This document shows, piece after piece, positions 31,622 through 37,442 of a stretch of DNA of 37,442 bases (positions are counted from its first letter, which is position 1; each line of letters begins with the position of its first letter). Position numbers and translations under genes: made by a program. Under the pieces are notes generated by a model, which saw only the letters and a list, made by a program, of their open reading frames with translations, was not told where the DNA came from and made no database searches. The DNA is from Anaerolineae bacterium. Its GTDB lineage: Bacteria > Chloroflexota > Anaerolineae > Anaerolineales > Villigracilaceae. Where the stretch lies: assembly GCA_017303655.1 (NCBI GenBank), contig JAFLCE010000036.1, positions 1-37,442 on the forward strand. The letters are read 5' to 3'.

Positions 31622-32428
31622 ATGGCTTTGCGTGGTAATTTGCGAGATTTTACGATCACTCAACTCTTAAATCTCATTAACCTTGCTAGCAAAACGGGGA
31701 CGCTGGTGATCGATGGGTCGTCGGAACAGGCACATGTCTCGTTCCGGGAAGGTAAACTCGCCTATGCTCGTATTGGCAAAGAGGATGGCAGCCTTGCTTC
31801 GGTGCTTTATAAATCGAACAAGATCAATGCCAACCAATACAAAGCCATTATGGATCGCTCTGGGCAGATGTCTGATAAAGAGTTGGGTCTTCTTTTGATC
31901 AATGCCGGGTATGTCTCCCGTGAAGACATTTTATTAAATTTGCAGGGATATTTTACAGACCAGATCCGCCGCTTGTTCACATGGGTGGAAGGTGTTTTTC
32001 GTTTTGAGAACGAAATGCTCCCGCCTGATGATCGCATCAATGTGCGCCTTGATCTGGAAAACATCATTATTGAAGGTTCGCGCCAGCTACGTGAGTTGGA
32101 ACAGCTGCAGGATGAAATCCCCAGCCTCGACATGGCGCTGAAGTTTACCGAACGCCCGCTCACGAACGTTAATCTGAGCGTGGATGAGTGGAAAGTGGTC
32201 AAGTTCGTCGATCCGAAGAATACGATGCGTCAGATCGCGAAGACGAATAAATTGACCGAGGTGGAAGTCCGCCGCATTGTCTATGGTTTGCTGCAGGCTG
32301 GTTTGGTGGAACTGGCCCGCCCCGCTGATGCACCTCTTCCGCAGGCCCCCAAGCCGCTTGCTCCGCAAGAAAAGGAAGAAAAGAAAACTTTAATCAATAA
32401 ACTGATCGGCCGAATTCGTTCACTATAA
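31622..32428 (+). CDS. DUF4388 (PATAN-type) signalling protein with winged-helix-like C-terminus
   Basis: A 268-residue protein that opens with MALRGNLRDFTITQLLNLIN, the usual start of DUF4388 domains found in PatA-like regulators and gliding-motility proteins. The N-terminal domain spans about 1-150, including GYVSREDILLNLQGYFTDQIRRLFTW. A second part (about 175-230), with TMRQIAKTNKLTEVEVRRIVYGLLQAGLVEL, looks like a winged helix. The tail is Pro/Lys-rich with a final basic helix. It stands where a Roadblock-like GTPase partner would be expected and is followed 27 nt later by a small GTPase, so it may regulate or sense that GTPase (inference). Confidence 0.85.
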   Translation: MALRGNLRDFTITQLLNLINLASKTGTLVIDGSSEQAHVSFREGKLAYARIGKEDGSLASVLYKSNKINANQYKAIMDRSGQMSDKELGLLLINAGYVSREDILLNLQGYFTDQIRRLFTWVEGVFRFENEMLPPDDRINVRLDLENIIIEGSRQLRELEQLQDEIPSLDMALKFTERPLTNVNLSVDEWKVVKFVDPKNTMRQIAKTNKLTEVEVRRIVYGLLQAGLVELARPADAPLPQAPKPLAPQEKEEKKTLINKLIGRIRSL

Positions 32429-32455
32429 TTTTTTGAGGCCGAAAGGATAGGAATT

Positions 32456-32992
32456 ATGCAAACCGTCAAAATGGTAGTCACAGGTCCCTTCAGCGCAGGC
32501 AAGACACAATTCATTCAGTCTGTCAGCGAGATCGACGTGGTTGCCACGGAACGAAAGATCTCTTCAGACGAAGAACGTTCTGTTAAATCCGCTACTACGG
32601 TAGCCATGGATTTTGGGCGTATCACTGTGGATCAAGATCTAGTTCTGTATCTGTTCGGCACACCGGGTCAGAAACGCTTTGATTTTATGTGGGAGATCCT
32701 CTCTGAGGGGATGTTGGGTTTCATTGTGATGGTGGATAGCACCCGTCCTGAAACCTTCCGCGAAGCACGCTCCATTCTGGAGACTTTCCGCGCTTATGCT
32801 CCCACTCCTTTTGTGGTGGCTGCGAATAAACAGGACAAGGACGATGCTTGGGACCTAGAAGATATGGGGCATGCCTTACGCCTCGATAAAAATACAAAAT
32901 TGCTGCCTTGTGTTGCAACGGATCGCAATTCTGTGAAAACCATTCTGCTTGAGTTGTTATATAGCATCATGAGCGAAATGGACGGGAAATAG
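32456..32992 (+). CDS. Small GTPase of the conservon (CvnD)/MglA-like type
   Basis: A 178-residue Ras-like GTPase. The P-loop GPFSAGKT is at 10-17, switch I/beta-2 TTVAMDFG at 47-54, switch II GTPGQKRF at 68-75 and the guanine-specificity motif NKQD at 124-127. The stretch from TTVAMDFGRIT to LVLYLFGTPGQ is nearly the form seen in Streptomyces conservon GTPases, which act with a Roadblock protein, a DUF742 protein and a sensor kinase. None of those partners is here; a DUF4388 protein is upstream and a hydrolase 19 nt downstream. The role is presumably a switch in a polarity- or envelope-related pathway. Confidence 0.9.
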   Translation: MQTVKMVVTGPFSAGKTQFIQSVSEIDVVATERKISSDEERSVKSATTVAMDFGRITVDQDLVLYLFGTPGQKRFDFMWEILSEGMLGFIVMVDSTRPETFREARSILETFRAYAPTPFVVAANKQDKDDAWDLEDMGHALRLDKNTKLLPCVATDRNSVKTILLELLYSIMSEMDGK

Positions 32993-33011
32993 CTTCGGGT
33001 GATATCTCACT

Positions 33012-33809
33012 GTGTCTTCCATTACGACTGATCAAGGAATCGTTCATTACGAGGTTTTCGGACGGGGGAAACCTGTCATCCTTTTGCATGGGTATCAGGG
33101 TTCTTGGGGCTTATGGCAGGAAACCATGGCGTATTTGGGTGCGTTTTATCGCACCTACGCGCTAGATTTTTGGGGGTTCGGTGAATCAGGTACCAAACGT
33201 TCCACTTATGCTGTAAAGGATTTTGTCGGTCTTGTCTACCAGTTTATGGATCAACTGGGGATCGTGCGCGCGCCGTTGGTGGGGCATAGCATGGGCGGTA
33301 CGGTCAGCCTGATGACCGCCATTCAACACCCAGACCGCGTTCAAAAAGTGGTTGTGATCGGTTCCCCGATCTCTGGCTCTTCCTTATATTTTTTCCCCCG
33401 TGTGTTTGGCTATCGCTCCATTGGCTGGCTAACCTATCATAACTTGTGGATCTACAAGGGCTTTTATCGCATTCTTTCTCCCTTCTATTCCAAGGATAAA
33501 AGTTGGGCAAAGATGATGGATCGTGATGTTTCACGAACTTCTTTGGAAGCCTTTTTTTCGAGCATTGGTTCACTCCGCCGTACAGACTTACGCCCCAGTT
33601 TGCATTTGGTGCAGTCGCCAGTCTTGGGGATGTATGGTGACAAGGATATTGTTGTGAACCCCAATCAATGGAAGCCCCTGGTCGAGGGTGTTGCCAAGTC
33701 TCGCGTTGAACGCTTTCATTCGGCGGGGCATTTCATTATGCTAGATGAACCGATCAACTTCAACCAGAAACTAAAATATTTCCTCGATGAAGATTTACCG
33801 ACTACATGA
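33012..33809 (+). CDS. Alpha/beta hydrolase
   Basis: A 265-residue alpha/beta-fold hydrolase. The nucleophile S93 sits in GHSMGG, the acid is D212 in MYGDKDIVV, and H240 lies in SAGHFIML, so the triad is complete. The oxyanion loop is LLHGYQGS (25-32). A lid region (about 125-185) is rich in aromatic residues, which fits an ester or thioester with a hydrophobic chain. The GTG at 33012 is taken as start; the upstream ribosome-binding site is weak. The stop overlaps the V4R gene start (ATGA), so the two are translationally coupled. Confidence 0.9.
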   Translation: MSSITTDQGIVHYEVFGRGKPVILLHGYQGSWGLWQETMAYLGAFYRTYALDFWGFGESGTKRSTYAVKDFVGLVYQFMDQLGIVRAPLVGHSMGGTVSLMTAIQHPDRVQKVVVIGSPISGSSLYFFPRVFGYRSIGWLTYHNLWIYKGFYRILSPFYSKDKSWAKMMDRDVSRTSLEAFFSSIGSLRRTDLRPSLHLVQSPVLGMYGDKDIVVNPNQWKPLVEGVAKSRVERFHSAGHFIMLDEPINFNQKLKYFLDEDLPTT

Positions 33810-34429
33810 ATACTATGACCTATCATTATCCTCAAAAAATGGGGAGGATCATCCTTCACGGCTTTGAAGAGGTGATCGGCAAAAGCGGCGTGGAATCTGT
33901 TTTGTATCTCGCCAGTCTTGAAAACTCAAATTGGTCCCGCCCGTCCGCACATGATGAACGGGCGTTCTCTTTTGAGGAGATAAGTAAACTACACCAATCA
34001 TTGGAGCAGGCATATGGTCCAAGAGGTGGGCGTGGACTGGCTCTACGGGCTGGGCGGGCATGCTTTAAGTATGGCATCAAAGAATATGGATCCATGCTCG
34101 GGTTGACGGAGATGGCATTCCGATTGCTGCCGATTGCCACTAAATTGCACACGGGTGCGCGGGTTTTCTCTGACTTATTCAATAAACACTCAGACCAGAG
34201 AGTCCGTATCGAAGAGACAGACGAATCGATCTTGTGGCATATCGAACGTTGCCCATTATGTTGGGAACGGACGGCGGATGAGCCAGTTTGTCACCTTGCG
34301 GTGGGGCTTCTACAAGAAGCGCTCTATTGGTTGAGCGGTGGCAAGGTGTTCAATGTAGAAGAAACAGCCTGCCATGCCCGCGGCGACGCCTATTGCACCA
34401 TCGCCATTCAAAAGATTCCTTTAACCTAA
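33806..34429 (+). CDS. V4R (4-vinyl reductase) domain protein
   Basis: A 207-residue protein whose C-terminal part (about 130-205) is a V4R domain. The conserved cysteines are C149 and C152 (CPLCWE), C162 (EPVCHLAVGLLQEAL), C189 and C197 (ETACHARGDAYC). V4R domains bind small hydrophobic molecules and metal ions and occur in BchJ and in aromatic-sensing regulators. The N-terminal part (about 10-120) is helical and specific to this subfamily. No output domain is present, so it may act as a ligand-binding partner of the coupled hydrolase or the GTPase (inference). Confidence 0.85.
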   Translation: MNTMTYHYPQKMGRIILHGFEEVIGKSGVESVLYLASLENSNWSRPSAHDERAFSFEEISKLHQSLEQAYGPRGGRGLALRAGRACFKYGIKEYGSMLGLTEMAFRLLPIATKLHTGARVFSDLFNKHSDQRVRIEETDESILWHIERCPLCWERTADEPVCHLAVGLLQEALYWLSGGKVFNVEETACHARGDAYCTIAIQKIPLT

Positions 34430-34497
34430 TCACAAGTCTTGGAACCCGGTACCGTAAACCTATTTTGTCGTAGTGCGTATAACGGCACGCTTTGATT

Positions 34498-34510
34498 TAT
34501 AATTCTCCCT
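34498..34510 (+). promoter_or_regulatory. -10 box for a leaderless second transcript in the cluster
   Basis: TATAAT at 34498-34503 ends 7 nt before the ATG at 34511, and there is no Shine-Dalgarno. It suggests that the beta-helix/reductase genes can be expressed apart from the GTPase genes. Confidence 0.6.
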
Positions 34511-35788
34511 ATGCTTAAGATTATTCTCCACGCGCGCAACCCGATTATGCCTTTTTGCGAACCTGCGCGTGAACTTCGAATTCAAAACACCCCGCTTTGG
34601 TTACATCAAAGAAATTTACTGGCTCCCTATGTTACCCGTGAGATGGAATTGAAGCCGGGGGAACGCCTCCAGCCCGTTCGTGAGGAATCGATTGTCTATC
34701 GCGACAATCTCTTCTTCGATGAAGGTTTTATTCAGGCTTTTATGGCAGAAGCCGTAAAACGCAAGCGACCCGTGCGGGCGGCATTCCATGCAGATGATCC
34801 CGCCTTTCGTGAACATGCCCTGCCGCTTTCCACCTCTTATACGCCAGCAGGGAGTTTGTACCTGGCAGACCTATGGTATTACCCGAACGGTCCCGTGGCG
34901 GGTGCTGAGCCGCTTGTGATCGATATGCAGGCAAAAGAGATCGGCTATTATCATGTGCCAACTTATATGGGCGATCAAAGCGGAGATTTGGTTTTTCAGG
35001 TGCCTTTACGGTCGATGATTGCGATTGACTCTTGGGTACATGTCTTCATTGCAGATATGGTGTTCAGCCAGTTTGCACGGGGTGCCCGCTTTGAAAAACG
35101 CTTGAACGAAGACCTTGGTTTTAAGATCAATATTATTGGCAAAGCCATTTATGAAGGACGACAGATCCTGGAATGTTCTGAGCTGGTGAAGGTCGGCAAG
35201 AACTGTGTCATTGACCCGAGTGCTGTTATTCATGGTCCCACGATCATTGGCGATAACGTCAGTATCAATGCTGGTGCTGTCATCGAAAACTGTGTGATCG
35301 GAAATAACGTCAATGTTTCGCAGGATGTGCAGTTAATGCTTTCAGTCGTTGGAGATGGTGCCTTTTTGCCCTTCCGTACGGCATTATTTATGACCACCGT
35401 TATGGAAAACTCGATGGTGGCGCAGAATACTTGTTTGCAAATGTGCGTGGTCGGGCGCAATACATTTATTGGCGCAGGTTCCACGTTTACTGATTACAAC
35501 CTGATCCCTGTGCCGTTGCGTGCGCGGGATGGGAATGGGGGGCTGAGCCTTTCAAACCGCCCGGTGTTGGGTGGTTGTGTGGGGCACAATTGCCGCATTG
35601 GCTCTGGTATGATCATTTACCCGGCGCGCACCATCGAGTCGGATGTGGTGCTGGCAGCTTCTGCCGAGCGGCGTGTGATCGACCGCGATATTTCATTTGA
35701 GGAGAGTGACCATCACAAGTGGAAACTCGCAAACCTTCACCAAACGCCATACCATAAAAAGTCGAAAGCCGAGGTCGAATCCTGGTAA
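34511..35788 (+). CDS. Left-handed beta-helix (hexapeptide) protein with nucleotidyltransferase-like N-terminus
   Basis: A 425-residue protein of unknown substrate. The C-terminal half (about 225-390) shows hexapeptide repeats such as VGKNCVIDPSAVIHG followed by TIIGDNVSINAGAVIENCVIG, forming a left-handed beta helix as in GlmU, GlgC and acyltransferases. The N-terminal part (FCEPARELRIQNTPLWLHQR) vaguely resembles the start of sugar-nucleotidyltransferases, but I see no clear GxGTRL motif. It could be an acyl- or nucleotidyltransferase or a scaffold. The downstream reductase gene begins at the very next base, which implies tight coupling. Confidence 0.7.
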   Translation: MLKIILHARNPIMPFCEPARELRIQNTPLWLHQRNLLAPYVTREMELKPGERLQPVREESIVYRDNLFFDEGFIQAFMAEAVKRKRPVRAAFHADDPAFREHALPLSTSYTPAGSLYLADLWYYPNGPVAGAEPLVIDMQAKEIGYYHVPTYMGDQSGDLVFQVPLRSMIAIDSWVHVFIADMVFSQFARGARFEKRLNEDLGFKINIIGKAIYEGRQILECSELVKVGKNCVIDPSAVIHGPTIIGDNVSINAGAVIENCVIGNNVNVSQDVQLMLSVVGDGAFLPFRTALFMTTVMENSMVAQNTCLQMCVVGRNTFIGAGSTFTDYNLIPVPLRARDGNGGLSLSNRPVLGGCVGHNCRIGSGMIIYPARTIESDVVLAASAERRVIDRDISFEESDHHKWKLANLHQTPYHKKSKAEVESW

Positions 35789-36871
35789 ATGGATAGTTTC
35801 GCGTTCATCATTCACCCCATTGACCCCAAGCGCGACGTGAGCCGAAAGTTCCCGTTTCTAGGAAAGGTCCTGACGGAAAACCAGATCGATTTTTTCTCCA
35901 CATATTTTCCGCCTGTGTATATCTCGGAAATCGAGGGAATTACCTCTCAGGCGACCGGAAAGCAGATTAAAGGCTGGTTCCTTGCATGTCCGTATACTCC
36001 AAAGCGCATGATGCAGTTGCCGGAGCGCACGGTCTATCGTAAAATTGTGCAGACCGGGAACATGGCTGAAAAGCTCGGCGCGAACATTCTTGGGCTGGGT
36101 GCGTTTACCTCGGTGGTGGGGGATGCCGGTGTGACCATTGCTCAGAATTTGGATATCCCTGTCACGACCGGCGACTCGTTTACCGTGATGATGGCGGTGC
36201 AAGCCATTCGTGAAGCGGCAAAGGTCATGGATATCAACATAGCGGATGCGACAGTGGCGGTTGTGGGCGCTACCGGCTCGATTGGGCGGGTCTGTTCGGA
36301 ACTGTTGGCTGGGGAGGCTGCCCGGACTTTGCTCGTGGCTCGGGATGAGAAAAAGCTCGAGGTTTTGCGAGACAGGCTCAAGGTCCACGCCAGAAGCGAG
36401 CTCGTCATCAGTACGAAGATGGATGTCTTAAAAGAGGCGCAGTTGATCCTCACGGTGACCAGCGCGATCCATGATGTCATCCACCCTGAGCATTTACAGG
36501 CTGGCAGCGTGGTTTGCGATGTCGCCCGCCCTCGCGATGTTTCTGCAATGGTCGCGGCGGTGAGAGATGATATATTAGTGATTGATGGTGGCATGGTAGA
36601 TGTGCCAGGCCCCGTAAATTTCCATTTTAATTTCGGCTTTCCTGAGGGTAAGGCGTATGCCTGTATGGCAGAGACGATTGCTCTTGCGCTGGAAGGTCGG
36701 TTTGAAGATTATACGGTTGGCAAGGATATTACGCTCGAACGAGTTCAGGAGATTTCTGCAATTGCTGAGCGACATGGCTTTCGCATGAGCGGGTTTCGTT
36801 CATTCGAGCGCGAAGTTACAGAAGGACAAATCGAAGCCGTTCGACGAAATGCCCGCAGAGGACGCGCTTAG
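35789..36871 (+). CDS. Homologue of cyanobacterial long-chain acyl-[ACP] reductase (AAR-like)
   Basis: A 360-residue Rossmann-fold reductase. It aligns by eye along its whole length with cyanobacterial AAR, which reduces acyl-ACP to fatty aldehyde using NADPH. Matches include FIIHPIDPKRDVSRKF at the N-terminus, LGAFTSV (near 103), TTGDSFT (127-132), the cofactor motif VVGATGSIG (158-166), the IDGGMVDVPG loop and ACMAETIALALEG. C292 in the last segment corresponds to the catalytic Cys294 of the Synechococcus enzyme. The C-terminus has an extra 25 charged residues. It directly abuts the beta-helix gene and lies 9 nt before a response regulator. No aldehyde-deformylating oxygenase is in view. 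Confidence 0.8.
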   Translation: MDSFAFIIHPIDPKRDVSRKFPFLGKVLTENQIDFFSTYFPPVYISEIEGITSQATGKQIKGWFLACPYTPKRMMQLPERTVYRKIVQTGNMAEKLGANILGLGAFTSVVGDAGVTIAQNLDIPVTTGDSFTVMMAVQAIREAAKVMDINIADATVAVVGATGSIGRVCSELLAGEAARTLLVARDEKKLEVLRDRLKVHARSELVISTKMDVLKEAQLILTVTSAIHDVIHPEHLQAGSVVCDVARPRDVSAMVAAVRDDILVIDGGMVDVPGPVNFHFNFGFPEGKAYACMAETIALALEGRFEDYTVGKDITLERVQEISAIAERHGFRMSGFRSFEREVTEGQIEAVRRNARRGRA

Positions 36872-36880
36872 GAGGCTTAC

Positions 36881-37442
36881 ATGGGAACTGCTCGCCTAAT
36901 GGTAGTGGAAGACGATCTTGACATTGCCAATATGCTCAAAATTTACTTTACGGGATTACAGTACGATGTGGACGTGGCAAACCGCGGACGCGACGCACTG
37001 GAGAAGACCCGTCAGGTATTGCCGCACTTGATTGTGCTGGATATTATGTTGCCTGATATTGATGGCTATGAGGTCTGCCGCACGTTGCGGACCAATACGC
37101 GCACCAGCCATATCCCGGTCATCTTCCTGACTCAAAAGGATGAACGCAGCGATAAACTGCAAGGGCTTGAACTCGGTGCGGATGACTACATCACCAAGCC
37201 TTTTGATATTGAAGAATTGAAACTGCGCGTGCAGGGCGCGATTCGCAGGGCTGAGCGGGAAAGTCTTACTGACCCACGCTCGGGCTTGCCTGCTGGGCGT
37301 TTGATCGAAGAGCAGTTACGCCGCATTATCCGTGAAAAGTCCTGGGCATTGCTCGATCTGCGCGTCAATAATTTTGAGGCATTCAAAGATGTGTACGGCT
37401 TTGTCGCGGGCGATGATGTGCTGCGTTTTGCAGCCATGATGA
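36881..37442 (+). CDS. Response regulator with receiver and GGDEF-like domain (3' end outside window)
   Basis: The frame is open to the right edge; 187 codons are visible. The receiver domain (1-120) is canonical: D11-D12, phosphoacceptor D54 in IVLDIMLPDIDG, T84 in IFLTQKDE and K106 in YITKPF. After a linker (RAERESLTDPRSGLPAGRLIEEQLR) comes the start of a GGDEF-like fold with LLDLRVNNFEAFKDVYGFVAGDDVLRF. The spacing fits a diguanylate cyclase, but the substrate-binding DLDNFKxxND-like stretch is altered, and the GGDEF loop itself lies beyond the window. AGGAGG at 36870-36875 is a strong ribosome-binding site overlapping the reductase stop. Confidence 0.88.
   Translation, partial: MGTARLMVVEDDLDIANMLKIYFTGLQYDVDVANRGRDALEKTRQVLPHLIVLDIMLPDIDGYEVCRTLRTNTRTSHIPVIFLTQKDERSDKLQGLELGADDYITKPFDIEELKLRVQGAIRRAERESLTDPRSGLPAGRLIEEQLRRIIREKSWALLDLRVNNFEAFKDVYGFVAGDDVLRFAAMM

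Noticed and set aside
1-37442. Prophage, transposase or integrase genes
   Set aside because: No reading frame shows transposase, integrase or phage structural features, and no long direct repeats flank the tRNA gene.

Overview
The window looks like a chromosomal segment of a Chloroflexota bacterium, most likely class Anaerolineae. The grounds are an Anaerolineae-style mix of small Ser/Thr/Pro-rich lipoproteins, DUF4388 and V4R signalling proteins, a pgpH-ybeY-dgkA operon and a complete nuoG-to-nuoN order. This placement is an inference from gene content; no rRNA marker is present.

Positions 1-9428 (+) are the distal part of a respiratory complex I operon: nuoG (5' end missing), H, I, J, K, L, M, N. 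It closes with an intrinsic terminator. Next come a six-helix K+-channel-like protein and a tRNA-Lys(CTT) under a near-consensus promoter. From 10.3 to 11.7 kb on the minus strand lie a DUF554 membrane protein and a PduO-type cobalamin adenosyltransferase. A divergent promoter pair separates the latter from a Het-C/phospholipase-C-like protein. GatB/YqeY and the pgpH-ybeY-dgkA operon (c-di-AMP hydrolysis, rRNA maturation, undecaprenol/lipid kinase) follow, then an endonuclease IV-like TIM barrel and a lineage-specific lipoprotein.

From 17.9 to 23.7 kb the genes run on the minus strand in three units. One is a PrsW-like protein, a one-helix protein and a secreted trypsin-like lipoprotein. The second is a stand-alone NarL-type response regulator. 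The third is an M23 peptidase, a short SDR and a DinB protein. A small heat-shock protein, a BMP-type lipoprotein and a degenerate receiver follow.

From 25.9 to 31.5 kb lies a block rich in acetyltransferases. It opens with a 348-base leader that holds a 26-codon upstream ORF, an antiterminator-like stem and two tandem intrinsic terminators. Behind it are a GNAT gene, a tandem-GNAT gene, a zinc-ribbon protein with a histone-H1-like tail, a HAD hydrolase, an Eis-like acetyltransferase and an MFS transporter. This resembles an inducible drug-tolerance region under ribosome-mediated attenuation (inference).

The last part (31.6-37.4 kb) is a co-directional cluster: a DUF4388 protein, a conservon (CvnD)-like GTPase, an alpha/beta hydrolase, a V4R sensor, a left-handed beta-helix protein, a homologue of cyanobacterial long-chain acyl-ACP reductase that keeps the catalytic cysteine, and a receiver/GGDEF-like regulator cut by the window edge. 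I regard this cluster and the attenuator leader as the most novel content.

A theme across the window is that many first genes have a TATAAT-like -10 box exactly 6-7 nt before the start codon, which predicts leaderless mRNAs.
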